Part shown: in pieces, positions 31,751-43,989 of the stretch
Position numbering within the stretch: position 1 is the first letter of the stretch
Layout: every line of letters begins with the position of its first letter
Assembly: GCF_024679095.1 (NCBI RefSeq)
Contig: NC_066544.1
Coordinates: 510,493 to 574,492 of the forward strand
DNA length: 64,000 nt
Direction of reading: 5' to 3'
From: Eriocheir sinensis
Taxonomy: Eukaryota; Arthropoda; Malacostraca; Decapoda; Varunidae
The notes under the pieces: generated by a model
The model's database searches: none
What the model saw: only the letters and a program-made list of their open reading frames with translations
What the model was told of the DNA's origin: nothing
Made by a program: the position numbers and the translations under genes

Positions 31751-33438
31751 ATGATGTTGCGTTTTCTGATCATCTTGTTGTCCCTCGGCTCCCTGCTTGC
31801 AACGACACCCATCCACCTGAAGCCTGGCGCCCTCACGGCACACATAGGAGAGGTCTTCCTCATAGAAGATGTGCTCCTCGTAAAATATCCATATACTTCC
31901 TTGACCAACACCACAGACACAATCAGGATAGTCTCAGAAAAACTACTCGGCATGGCAGACGCCATACGGGCTACCAAGACTAGGGAATCAAAGGCACCTT
32001 CTAGTACCAACTCTGAATCTTTTTCAACTACTGGAGGATAGGATTCTGTTCTTACGGGGAAAAGTTGATGAGGTAGACATGGATTATAGTTTTCACTCAG
32101 CTCACTCTCGGGTAAAGAGGGGGTTGCTCAACATCGTTGGGTCCGCCTCAAAGTTCCTCTTCGGTACGGCAACCGACGAGGACATACGCGATTTGCGGGA
32201 CCACTACGCTCATGTACTTTCCTTTGCTGCTCGAAATCGCAGGGTAATCAACGCCAATTGTAGAAAACTTGCGCGGTTGCATACTAACATTGAGGAACTG
32301 CTAGAGCAGACATGTAAGATGGTAGAGGTTATCAACATAGTTGTCAAACAGATCAACCAGGTGAATCAGTTTCTCCTCCTAGATCAGGCCTTGCATGTAT
32401 TGGAAAACGTCATTAACTCTGTCGCAACGGCAAATCAGCAGGTTATTAGCTACATGGTTGATGCAGCGCACGGTAGAGTCCCACCTGCCTTGTTCCCTCT
32501 ACACGATTTGAGAACGACTATCCATATCGGCTATCAAAATTATAGCCTAACACCTTTATTCAACCCAGACATGAGTCAATATTTTTACCCCTTGATTGAG
32601 TCCAGCCTCACCCCCGATGCCATAATCATTCATGTTCCATTTCAGACGGCGGACGTGTTTGAGGCACACGAAATTGTCCCGTTCCCTTTTCAGCAAAGGA
32701 CAGTGTGTTAGCCCTGGACACGTCCCTCTCTTGTTCTAATCGCGAAGGATTTCGCTCTGTATTCAACGGTAGCTACTCACTCTTGCAATATTGCAAGGAG
32801 ACGCTCTTCAAGCGATTCTATTGCTCTGCGTCTCTTTGCCTTCCTACCAGTTCGGGAGGGTATGCGAGATCGCCCTCACCCGCGTGAACCCGTCTGACGC
32901 TCTTTCCCTGTGCCCTTACAAGCAGCTACCACCAACACCTGTTTTCCATAAGAACTTTCAGGGTCTGCATTATTTCTATTTCCCTCAGTCCTTCTATGTA
33001 TCAGTCATCTGGCCGGAGGGTACCACTTATCAACGGGTTACTGGTCACTATGCCATAGCGGAAGCATGCTATATCCGCTCCACTAACATAACAACGTACC
33101 CGTCCCGGATCCGTCTGGTTTTCACGGCCAATATTTCCCATCGAGTGTTTCCTCTACGGTCTCTCGATAACATTCACTTCTGCAGCATCTCTTATGTGAC
33201 TAATTCCCTTAATTCATTGTCTTTCGCAAACAAAACAGAGTTTGCGGAAACCCTGGAGGAAACGCTGCCTGAATACTTGCATCTCCCCTACTTGTACCCT
33301 GGATTTTTTGTACCAATGTTTCTGATGTTCGTCAGTCTCGTCGTCATGTGCTACCTTATTAGGAGGAACTCTGTCCTGCACGATTATTTGGTTGTGCAGA
33401 CACGGCGACTGGATGCAAGGAGGCCACTGGCAAGGTAG
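31751..33438 (+). pseudogene. env: Retroelement env, baculovirus-F-like fusion protein, two frame breaks
   Basis: The first open piece (31751-32041) starts with a hydrophobic signal peptide. The second (32079-32711) has an R-x-K-R furin-type site followed by a Gly/Leu-rich fusion-peptide-like stretch and heptad-like helices. The third (32791-33438) has conserved cysteines, N-glycosylation sites and a C-terminal transmembrane segment with a short Arg-rich cytoplasmic tail. This order matches Env of insect errantiviruses and the F protein of baculoviruses, which fuse membranes. The frame changes between the pieces, so no full protein is made. Described only as a decayed genomic copy. Confidence 0.75.
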
Positions 33439-33848
33439 TTTTTCCTTTTCTCAAGCAAGTCAGAGGACAGAAACCTGGCATTCCCCTGCTCCTATACTTA
33501 ACATTGTACTATGTTTCACTACTGTATGTTTCACTACTGTATTTTTTTTTTAGGAGCTAGATGAACGTTTCATTGTCTGTAACTATGCCAGTTGATAGCT
33601 TCTTCTACTTGTTTCCTTATATTTATCTTTTGAGAGATTTCTTGAAGTTTCATGTCACACGTTATGTTTTACCTCTCCCTATTTTTATTATAACTCCACA
33701 TATGTTCTTATATAGCCAGTGTTTTAATGTAATTGTATCAGAGGCAGACCGCTCGACAAACTCCCACTATGTATGTTAATGGTAACTAGACTGCTATTTA
33801 GATTTTTATACATCGCGAGGTCGCGATCATTGGTACGTGACCGAGCAG
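33439..33848. other. Region between env and the 3' LTR
   Basis: AT-rich sequence with a short direct repeat (tgtttcactactgta twice near 33510-33540). No convincing polypurine tract abuts the LTR start, which is unexpected for an LTR element. Otherwise nothing is recognised. Confidence 0.45.
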
Positions 33849-34329
33849 TGTTATAGTAGGATATCAATGTATTATTATTATTATTATTATTATTTAGTAT
33901 CACCACGAATTAGGCATACAATTGTCAATGGAAAAAACCCACGACAGATAGATCACGCCATGGAAAAAACCCACGACAGATAGATCACGCCATGGAAAAA
34001 ACCCACGACAGATAGATCACGCCATGGAAAAAACCCACGACAGATAGATCACGCCACCTTATAGGAATGTCGTCCGTCAGTGTTTACCGTCTCAGTTTGT
34101 ATACAAAGCATTTCATCAAGCTTGAAAGTCACCTTGACGTACGTGACCAATTGTAACAATTATTTTCCAACCTGTAACTCGTCACTCCTTCACGAGAGTC
34201 CGACTGACACACAACGGCAGTCGCTCTCGCTCCGACGCTCCTTGTACATAGAGGCTAACAATATATTCGCCTTAAGGAAGCTGAAGTCTTAATCAACGTC
34301 CTTTAAACGCCCCCCGGTACCCCGTTACA
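33849..34329 (+). repeat. 3' LTR of the retroelement
   Basis: It starts TGTTATAGTAGGATATC and ends ccccgttaca. It matches the 5' LTR apart from a shorter (ATT)n, a four-copy 32-bp expansion and about ten small differences, so the two LTRs have had time to diverge modestly. Confidence 0.85.
33930..34057 (+). repeat. 32-bp tandem repeat inside the 3' LTR, four copies
   Basis: The unit starts ggaaaaaacccacgacagat and ends agatcacgccat. It begins at 33930, 33962, 33994 and 34026. The 5' LTR has a single copy, so the expansion arose after integration or in only one LTR. Confidence 0.9.
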
Positions 34330-34924
34330 ATGAACCAAGACCTTGGGTGGACGACTGCCGCTACCAGAAGCATGGACAGGTCAAAGGTGATGCCACCACC
34401 AGGAGTGTGGGCAGTTCAAAGGTGATGGTTTTAAGGCCAGGAGTTGTGGGTGGAGGAAAACACTATTGGATGGAAGCCAATGTCGCACACGGACAATAAA
34501 CAAAGGAGGCTCGCTTTCTGCCGAGATGCCTGGCCCCCAAATGTTCTGAAAAATTTCGCCGAAGGCGACAAAGATTCACCCAAAGCAGGTACTCGGCATA
34601 TAATGTAATGTAAACAATATTTTTTAAAAGCTCATTTCTGCTTGGATTTAACAGGTCTTTCATGCAAGAACGGTTTGGGATGCACTGGAAATGCTTAATT
34701 GTTTCATTCTGCATATCCACATCAAATGATAGCTATGCTATATAAAACTAGTTAGATAAAATTGAATATTTCTTTACAGTAGGGCTGCACTGTTGTAAAC
34801 CAGAGTCGTGACCTCCAACTGTCTCCCCAAGCTAATCTCACTGCCCCCCAACCCCTCCCTTACAGGTGTTATATGAACAGGCTTCAGCGAATTATTCCAA
34901 ATACAGGTTAAGGTCAATCTTTAT
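34330..34924. other. Unassigned sequence right of the retroelement
   Basis: An 85-residue minus-strand open frame (34720-34463) has no recognisable motif and no supporting splice signals. I assign nothing here. Confidence 0.4.
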
Positions 34925-37240
34925 CATCATTTCATCGATGCATGCTCCTAGGAGCTCCCACCAGGGGATGGCCACTTCAGAAGAGTTTCCATCTTTCTCT
35001 ATACAGACACTCCCTCCTTGCCTGCTCAATGTTTCTTAAGGATCTTTCCCCCCTCTCCCTAACGTGCTCCTGCATCCTATCTCTCCATTTCACTGAAGGT
35101 CGTCCTCTAACATTCCCTCCCTCCATCTCACTCACATACACCATCCTGGTCATCTCACTCTCCTCCATTCGCTCCATGTGGCCAAACCATTTTAAAGTCT
35201 GTCGCTTCACTTCTTCCACCACTCCACACCTCTTCCCTTCACCCCCGTGACACATTCCAAAACGTTCATATACACTTTCATTACTCATTCCATCCATTCT
35301 ACTCACACCACATACACTCCTCAAATAACTCATTTCCACTGCCTGCACTCTAGACCTCTGACTTTCATTCTAGGCCCATGTTTCACTTGCATATGTGAGG
35401 GTTGGTACTATTATTGTATTTCTCAAATCCCTCTTTACCTCCATGCTCATACTTCTGCCATTCATGATACGTGCCAAAGACCTTATCACCCTTCTTCCTT
35501 GCAATGCCCTTTCTCTTGTCTTTCCCTCCGTACCACCATGCTTGCACATAACTGATCAAGATACTTAAACTCATTAACCTCCTCCATTTCTTCACCATTC
35601 AAAATTATTTTGCTTTTTTTTCACATTCAATTCCCACTCTATATGGGCATACAAAATCTACAACCTCACTTTTACTCCGCTCACAAACTATCACTTTACT
35701 TTTATTGACATTTACCTTCAGCTTTCTCCTTTTAAATACACTATCAAAAACACTGACCAGATTTTGTAGGTCACTTTCATTTTCTGCAATGAGCACTGTG
35801 TCATCAGCAAATAAGATTGAATTCAGCACCCATTTCCTTCCCTTCCCCAACTTTGCCCTTCATTTCTTTCATAACACCATCCATATAAATATTGAATAAC
35901 CATGGTGACATGTCACACCCCTGCCTTAAGCTCACTTTTATCTCAAAATGTTCACTTGTTTCTCCATTAATTTTGACACATGCAGATGCATTCTCATAAA
36001 AAGACTTTATTGCACTAAGCAGTTTTCCTCCCACACCATAAATCTTTAAAACATCCCACAATGCCATCCAATCAACTCGTCGTAAGCTTTTTCTAAATCC
36101 ATGAAGGCAGCGTATAGTTTCTTTCCTTTTCCTATTATTTTTTCTACTAACATCCTGAAGGCAAATATCTGATCCACACATCCCCTTCCCTTCCTGAAGT
36201 CTCCTTGTTCTTCACAGATTTTCTTTTCTAAAAGCTTTTGCACCCTCTCTATACCTTTCTGGGTATACTCAGGAGACTTATACCTCTATAGCTCCCATAC
36301 TCCCTTCTCCTGCCCTTCCCCTTGTAAACTGGGACAATGATGGATTTTGTCCAGTCTGCTGGCGGCCCCCCCCCCCTCTCCCATGCCACTTCACATAACT
36401 TGACCATCCATTCAGTAACTTCCTCTCCTCCACACTTCAACATTTCTGCTGTGATTCCATCAATTCCTGCTGCCTTTCCATTTTTAATCTTTTTATTGCT
36501 TGATTTACTTCTTCATATGTTATACTTCTTTATTTATATACTCCTCTACCTCTACTCAAAACTGCTGCTGTTACAGCTGCTGGACGTCCATCCTCAAAAT
36601 TCATTAAGTTTTTAAAATATTCTTTCCATCTCTCCTTCACAGCTTCCCCGTCTTTCAACATCTTTCCATTCTCATCCATAACTTCATTTATTTTACTTGG
36701 GGAGATATTTTCTGCATTTCTTTCGTTTTTTACTTCTTTCCAATATGATTTTATGTTCCCTTTATATTTTTCACTTTGTCTTTTTCCAAAGTCTTCATCA
36801 ATTATCTTCTTACTTTCTTTTACTGCTTGTTTTAATTTCATTTTGCATTCTTTATATTTCTTTTTCCTTTCCCTTTTTACTTGCTCAGCCACATTTCTTT
36901 CTTGAGTTTTCTTAAAAAGTTCCCTTTTCTCTTTTACTATCCTCCTTATCTCATCTGTCTACCATGAATGTCCTTTTCTTTTTCCATCCCTCACCACTTT
37001 CATCCCTAACACTTATTTTGTTGTAATTAACACAGCTTTTTTAAATGTTCCAAAAACTTTTTCAATATCTACTATCTTTTACACTTCCCCATCTTTCACT
37101 TAAGGCCTTTGCCATTTCATGTTTATACTCATCTTTTTTTTTTCCTGTAACTGTTCTATCTTCAATATTTAATTTTTTACTTAATGTTTCTTTTCAATCA
37201 CCCACTTTTCCTTTCCAATTCTCATCAAAACCTAATTCCG
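34925..37240 (-). mobile_element. RTE-like LINE, 5' truncated and decayed
   Basis: On the minus strand the pieces follow reverse-transcriptase order. A Lys/Glu-rich linker (36892-36530) comes first, then GKAAGIDGITAEM and IIVPVYKGKGRRREYGSYRG (36443-36249). The pieces AFMDLEKAYDE (36243-36046) and LFADDTVLIAENESDLQNLV (35850-35605, catalytic ADD box) come next. The tail is WFGHMERMEESEMTRMVY and RGRPSVKWRDRMQEHV (35348-34977), characteristic of RTE-type C-termini. Several frameshifts and stops interrupt it. The end near 34925 is followed by ATG/AAT-rich sequence. No endonuclease domain is seen, so it is 5' truncated. Confidence 0.75.
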
Positions 37241-37668
37241 TCAAAATAGGTGATAGGTGATACGTTGGTGGAAAAAATAGTTTCATGGTCTTTGAAGAGA
37301 TTGATAAAGATGACAGAAGCAGGGATTGCTTTATTCTCATGTCTTTTTCATACTTGCAAGCTGAATTTTGGTAGATGAAACAAGGTAATTGATTTTTTAA
37401 GACAGGACATTATGAGGAGAACAGAACTGTTAGTGCAATATAAGAAATATGTAAGACTATGTCAATAACTAATAAGAAGCATTTTTTTTCCATTTGCAGA
37501 AAGGGATCTGATCACCTGCAAAGCAATGTAACACCACTTGAGGGTTCAGTTTCACATATATTGCTCATGCACTAACCCTAATGCAAGTAAGATTACAGAG
37601 TTACATTTGCCCATGAGAATGAATCAATTTTCCATTTCTGACTTTATTATGTACCGTACTTTCTATTC

Positions 37669-37702
<34 letters not shown>

Positions 37703-38084
37703 AGTCAATAACCAGCAAAAAAAATATTAGTTGTATCTAAGTATTTTATGTATATACATACTCACTTTTATTTATGTTGTAAATTTCACCTCTGTATATT
37801 TTATGGAAGATTAGCATTGTGGGGTTGAAACTAATTACATGTGTGTACTTGTTTTCCTAGTATTCATGAAGCCTTACTGAATTATTATTGTATTGTAGCA
37901 TAATATAATACATATTTTAAAAAAAAAATTAAAGTTTTTTTTATCATGTACTTCTTTATTTGTTTATTCCTCCATGGTATTACAACTAATACATGAGGTT
38001 TCACTATTAATGTTCTAGGCATATTTTGTAGACCTGTTAAGTTAATATATGCTATAGAAATGAACATTTTCTTCCATTGTGTTG
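37241..38084. other. Intergenic, with a (CA)n microsatellite at 37672-37702
   Basis: AT-rich sequence without coding motifs. The (CA)n run is about 30 bases long. Confidence 0.5.
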
Positions 38085-38092
38085 CTTTAAAG

Positions 38093-38513
38093 CAGCGGTT
38101 CCCAAAGTGGGGTGCGCGCACCCCTGGAGGTGCATGAGCTGATCCCTAGGGGTGCATAAGGAAAAAAAAATAATGTAAAGGCGGATTTTAAGTCATTGAA
38201 ATTTCAAACATATCATTAACTGCCATCGTTATAAAACTAACATATGCTGTACACTTCAGCGGAAGTGCCTGCTCTTTGTTTGAAACTTAGCCAGAATCTG
38301 AGCACATTCATCCACCCCCCAGGTACATTTTCGTTCAATTTTGGTAGCCATCACTCTGAGCCACATACTTTGCGAGCACAAACTTCGTATAAAAATGGAC
38401 AAAATTTAAGAAAATCAACGGCACCTTAGTACTGCTCGAATCTTAGCGGGGGTGCGTGGACTCAGTCACAGCCTGGGAGGTGGTGCGTGGCCTGATAAGT
38501 TTCCAAAGCGCTG
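38093..38513. mobile_element. hAT-type MITE, 421 bp, with 8-bp target duplication
   Basis: It starts CAGCGGTTCCCAAAG and ends CTTTCCAAAGCGCTG-like (ttccaaagcgctg), the typical hAT terminal pattern. A perfect 8-bp duplication CTTTAAAG flanks it (38085-38092 and 38514-38521). There is no coding capacity. Confidence 0.9.
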
Positions 38514-38521
38514 CTTTAAAG

Positions 38522-39221
38522 GATCAATAGTGAGATATGAATATGATAGCATTTCCAAATGAGGGTAAATGGCTATTTCTGCACTGATTATTGTCCGCAA
38601 TTGCTTTAAGTACTGTGATGTAATGAATGGCAGTGGATGGATTAAGTATTCTTTACAGTTTGTTTCATTGATTGCAGCATTTAATATATGTTCCTCACTT
38701 TACTCTTAGAATTTTTGTTTTTTTGAGCATATGAATGGGAAGAAAGCTTTATTTACATATCTTACAAAGGTGCGTATTTTCTTCCTTACTTTTAGTGATT
38801 GATACTCAGAAGTGTATGTTTTAGTTAATGACTTCTAGAAACAGGTTATTTTTTGTACTGTTTTTCTATTTCTCAGGCTAGGATGAAGTGCTAGTAAACA
38901 GAGTTTTTTTTACATCTCAGCTTTATCTAGCGTTACAGTTTTGATGGAGGGAGGTTTACAAGTATTATTTCAAGTACACACAAATTATTGAATTAACATT
39001 TTGAGCATATTTTGCTTAGAATTATTTTACACTAAAGAAAAACTTTTCCTCCACCTTTGAAATTAAAGGGATAGTTTTTTGCTTGTTTGTTCATTTTCAC
39101 ATTACATATGATGCGACCAGATTTATATTGTTAAATGTTTAAATGAGAAACATTAACTTCATGCTATAGGTAATGAAAAGTCAGTGTTATATTTTTTTTC
39201 CAGTTTTGTAATGCAATGATA
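38522..39221. other. Unassigned AT-rich sequence
   Basis: No gene, repeat or RNA is recognised. Confidence 0.45.
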
Positions 39222-39740
39222 AAGTTAGACCTCATCTCGATTATGCAGTTCAGTTCTGGTCCCCCTACTATAGAATGGATATCAAGATGTTAGAATATGT
39301 ACAGAGGAGGATGACAAAGATGATTCAGGGGGTGAGAAACTTGCCTTATGAAGACAGGCTGAAGCAGTTAAATCTACACTCTAGAAAGGCGAAGGTTGGG
39401 AGGAGACTGGATCGAAGTCTATAAATGGATGAAGGGATTTAATAAAGGGGATGTCAATAAAATTTTGAGAGTAAAAGAGCCAGGTAGGACGCGTGGCAAT
39501 GGTTTTAAGTTAGACAAATTCAGATTCAACAAAGACATAGGCAAGAATTGGTTCACTAATAGAGTGGTGGACGAATGGAACAGGCTTGGGAGCCATGTTG
39601 TGGGTGCCAGTACCATAGATACATTTAAGAAGAGGTTAAATAAAGCCATGGATGGTGAGGCAAGGTGGGGTTGAGTGTACAGGAGCTCCCTTGTATAGGC
39701 CAACCGGCCTCTTGCAGACTCCTTATGTTCTTATGTTCTT
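39222..39740 (+). mobile_element. CR1/Jockey-type LINE 3' fragment
   Basis: The C-terminal ORF2 region is recognisable: GDWIEVYKWMKGFNKGDVNK, FRFNKDIGKNWFTNRVVDEW, then STIDTFKKRLNKAMDG and a TGA. It ends with a 3' repeat ttatgttcttatgttctta. The upstream part (DLISIMQFSSG...) has several stops. It is the same family as 59758-60851, which is far better preserved. Confidence 0.8.
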
Positions 39741-40466
39741 AATAGAATAATTAATTTTGTACATTAATATATTGAGTTTCTCACCCCTTTCTTTTCTTGA
39801 CCTTAGACAACACTAATTAGTTGCTAGTATAAAAGTTACTAATGACTATAGTCTGTTCACTTAAGCTAGATTCCTGGCGCCTAGGCAGGTTGGTAATCTT
39901 GCAGCTGATTGGCTGCTCCGCTCTCCCGCTAACACTCTTGTCGGACCACATCTTGCATGCTCGAGTGAGACATGTTTCTTTATTATATGCCATAGCTCAC
40001 CTCATATACGAGCTAGCCAGTTTTGGTTGACACCATCAGACTCAGCAGTGACTGTAGAATCAAGATGTATTCTAAAAACTCGACAAAACAAAAAAGAAAA
40101 TGGTACCCTCCCACCAAAGGAGCGTGTTGCCCACCGAGAGAAACTACACCCCGCCCCGCGATGGACTCAACTCCCAGATGAGAGGGCACGGGGAGTATAC
40201 GGGATGCCACGCACGACAAACACATGGGAAGACTATAGCCCTGCCTCAAGTGGTAAAAGGGCGGCCGCAGGCAACATCACCAGTAGGGCTCCTCTACTAG
40301 TGATACGGGGGGAGAATTTGGTCCTCGAGGTCAGCGGGCATCGAGCCCTATCGAGGTAGGCAAGCTACCAAGGTAGGTGATGCCGCCAACCTCGCTTCAA
40401 GCCCCGTCACCACGACAAGGTGATTCCCCTTCGACGGGTTTTTTGAATGAAAATATGATGCTTCTG
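39741..40466. other. Unassigned sequence
   Basis: The block 40080-40380 is GC-richer with a 110-residue plus-strand open frame, but no motif or codon pattern supports a gene. Confidence 0.4.
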
Positions 40467-40681
40467 TACACCCACATCCAAAAGTTCGTCGACAGTTGCC
40501 GTCAGATATATGTTTCCATACGAGCCACAGATGGCACATTATATCATTTCACAGCTTTAAGAGGGTAACTTCTACTTAATCCATGCACGTATGATACACT
40601 ATACTCTGTGCTCCCTTTGCTGGTTTATGCGGAAACATGTCTGACGGGGACTGTCGACGAACTTTTGATTGTGGATGTACA
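40467..40681. mobile_element. Small inverted-repeat MITE, 215 bp
   Basis: The outer ends TGTACA...CACATCCAAAAGTTCGTCGA and the mirrored tcgacgaacttttgattgtg...tgtaca form arms of about 55 bases. It directly abuts the stop codon end of the nuclease copy B, so it could be an insertion or part of that element's terminus. Confidence 0.6.
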
Positions 40682-42522
40682 TTCATAGTGACTCTGCATT
40701 ATGGTGAATACTTCTGAATTTTACTGATTCACCATCGTCGTCCTCGATATCAGAGTCTGCTGTCTCTGCCTCTGGTTCTTCACTGGCCAGGTTGTTGCAG
40801 CTTTGCAATCTGCACATGTCTGTACACTTTAAGCCATTGGTCAGGCAGGTGCATGTAGGTAATTTGCAGAAACGCATACACTTGTAGGAGAGCAGCTGCA
40901 GCACGGCATCTGGTGCAGGAGAACCTCGCAACCACACGATAGCTAGTGTACCATCATCTTCTGATGTCCAACCACAGTCATTGGGATCTGGGACGAAGGG
41001 CTGGGGCTCTAGACATCTCCTCCAGATGGTAGCTTGATAGTTTGCACGGAGTGAATGCATATACAGGCAGTCCTCACAAAGGGGGAGATGACTTGATTCA
41101 ACTTTTCCACGTCTGGCCCAAAATAATATGTAACGAAGCATGTTCACACTGGCTGTATGAGTAGATAGTATGTACATGTGGTATGTGATATCCTGCAGTA
41201 TATGAAAGAGTTCCGCAGATAACTCCCACGAACGCTCCTGGTATTTCTTGTTAGACTGCATCTGTTTTAAGGTTGTCACCTTTCCTCTGCCAGCAAATGA
41301 ATGACTGTATCACAACCTGTGATTGCATGCATACCAATAAATGCATCACGGACACTTCCTCCCAGTGCATGACTTAACTTGGTGATGTCAAGGTATCTTG
41401 TCCTGTTCTTTGTTTCACACTTGTGGTACATGTGGTATTGGAGTTGCTCCTTACCCCTAGGCACAGAACTGTGACAACTGTATCCTCAGCAGTGATGACT
41501 GTAGACTTGTATCCTAATTGTGCTGGATGAATAGTATGCAATAGCAGACGTGTGTCAGCTTTTTCTTGTGAGGATTTCAGCTCTGCGACCTCTTCTACCC
41601 GTTCTTTGGTGAGTTTGAAGCAGAGTTGCTCACAAGTAACATCCATTACCTTGTCTTCAAGTTTATTCCTCAGTTTCGACCCCTTACATTCACCCACCAA
41701 GAACTTGATCAAGCTGGTTTTATTAGAGAGGCTACAGAGCAACATCATTCACTGCTGAATAAGGTGCTCATAGGCAATGTTCCTGAACTGGGGTCCTGTG
41801 GATGCTCCTCTGTTGGTGCTTTCTACATCTTTGATGGATGTCTCCTTATAACATCAAAGATAACATCAATACGATGACTCTGGGAACGTTCATGAAGAAC
41901 ACGGGACAGAGCTGATTCTGCCAGCAGAGAGAAGGTCTTGTTATCCCCCTTCAATTTGTGGATCATGCTCATCCCATCAGTAAGAGTTGCTGAATGCTCT
42001 CCAATGACTTATGCCGGGCATACCTTGTTATCCAGCCCTCTTGCCAAAGTGGCTTTGGCTTTATTGTTTTTTCGAAGAGATCCATCAGCATTGGTGAGTG
42101 CCAATGGCAAAGGCCCTAGGGGGTGAGACAAGACCTCTCTCATGTGCAGTTGTCTGCTTTCTGCAGCAAGGATCATCTGCCCAAACAGCTTCCTGTCAGC
42201 CCTTAGGACCACTTCCTTGGTTCTGCTGCCGTTGATTGTCTTCTTTCTAATGTCAAAAAGTTATCAATTTCTTCTTTGCCAATCTGTCGTGGAACTGTGT
42301 AGATGGGGCATCTGCTTCCAGTTGAGCCTGTTTGAAAGTCTGGTATGCCTCTTCATCTATCCTGTGTGCATTCAGGAGGTCCTTTACAACGCCTGCTGGT
42401 GCCGCGGTAGATGTTGATAGACCGACAAGCTCTTCATTGTCAAGATTAAAAGGGTTCAACCAGTTGCTTCCATTAACTGAACAAGAGAATGTACATCAGC
42501 CTCATATCTCCTGATCCTTGAC

Positions 42523-42847
42523 TTTTTTTTTTTTTTTATGTCGCGGCCTCTTGCGCCGGTAGGCTTCTTCCCGGTGGGGCCTGATGGTCGGCCCAGCCCG
42601 TTCTGGCGCAGGCGAGTGTTTATAGTGGCGCCATCTTGCATTGGCTCATGCTGCCCTCCCGGAGCTCATCTTTAATCCTAGAATCCAGAGTCCGGGTTGA
42701 TAGGTGGTCTTCTGGACAACATGTGGGTAGTTTTAAGCTACTCGGCGGCGGCTGAAAAATCCCAGCTTGGTGGCACCGGGCGGGGATTGAACTCGCGTCC
42801 TCCTGAACGCGGCGCCGTCACTCTGTCGACTCAGCCACCGCCTCCCG
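42523..42847 (-). mobile_element. tRNA-derived SINE inside nuclease copy B
   Basis: Same family as 22562-22980: head cgggaggcggtggctgagtc with B-box-like gcgagttcaatccccg, shared body ttaaaactacccacatg, and a poly-A-like tail at 42523-42537. It has only one copy of the 35-bp 3' unit. It sits in the coding region between SDIRHPDL and RRYEADVHSL and so post-dates decay or inactivated the copy. Confidence 0.85.
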
Positions 42848-43057
42848 AAATGGAGATCTGGATGCCTGATGTCTGATTCATGCTGACCTACCATGTCTCT
42901 TAGTTGTCTCAGGTATCTACTGCGGTACTTGGAGGTTAGATAGTATCGAGCAACAGCACCTCCTTTGAGGCTCAAACTTCGAGTGCCCCCTGATGTCTGG
43001 GTATATTTGTTGATGGTATCTTCTATTGTCTGGTCTACCGGGATCTTTCCAAAAAAA

Positions 43058-43437
43058 AATTAGACCTGGGACTATTTGTTACCAGGCTACCAGTGAAGGT
43101 AAAATACGTGCCAATCGCAGTGGACGGGTTAACAGATGGAAAAGTTCCGTCGGATTGGAAACTAGCAAATGTCACACCAATTTTCAAAAAGGGGGCCAAG
43201 TCTCATCCAGGAAACTATCGACCAATTAGCCTGACATCGACTGTTTGTAAGTTAATGGAGACTATCATTCGCGACAATATGGTGAAATTCTTCGAAGAAA
43301 ATAATATAATAAATAATTCGCAACATGGCTTCCGTAGTAAACGTTCGTGTTTAACTAACTTACTTGATTTTTTTCATTATATTTTTGAGGTGTTCGATGA
43401 AAGCAGATTAGTAGATATCATATATCTGGATCCATTT
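43058..43437 (+). mobile_element. CR1-type LINE fragment inside nuclease copy B
   Basis: The plus strand reads [46 protein letters not shown] and RLVDIIYLD, the N-terminal palm motifs of a CR1/Jockey reverse transcriptase. It is open over 380 bases and truncated on both sides. Confidence 0.8.
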
Positions 43438-43989
43438 GCGGCAACAAGTTCTCTGCTCAATAAGGCGAAAACTTTTTTGATCAACGTTTTTAGTTGCTGC
43501 ATTGCGAATTCTGTCATCTGCACGTAATATGACACACTGGATGAGTGGTTCCCTTGTTTTTTGTCCTTTCAGGTATTTGCTGGATTTATTACAGAAGATA
43601 CAGATACTTTCATACACCCTTGAAGTACTTGGTGCATCAAGAGTTGATCTTTTGGAACTGACCTCTGCAGGGTGTACAGTGGTATCTTTAGCAGATTTAT
43701 AGAGGATAGCATCCAGAGACTTTTTCATGATGAAAAGACTACGACACTTACGATGATACAGTACGTGTGGTACGTGTCCATGTTCAAGGACTTTGGCTAT
43801 TTCCAAAATACCAGCATGTTGTCTGATTTCTGCTGCCAAAAGCAAAGTGTTGCAAGAGTCCAAATCTTTTGGTGACACTAGAAAGTCACAGCTATCATCA
43901 GAGCAATGGAAGATACAGTCACTTCTTAGACGCTTCCTAGGCAGCTGTGGCTTGGTATCTTTGTCATGATTTGGTGAGTCCATCATGTG

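Noticed and set aside
33930..34057. CRISPR-like array
   Set aside because: The 32-bp units are head to tail with no spacers and lie in a eukaryotic LTR.
34463..34720. An 85-residue minus-strand gene right of the 3' LTR
   Set aside because: No domain, no neighbours in frame and no repeat copy in the window to support it.
40027..40359. A small plus-strand gene of 110 residues
   Set aside because: No recognisable motif, no splice or start context, and competing frames of similar length.
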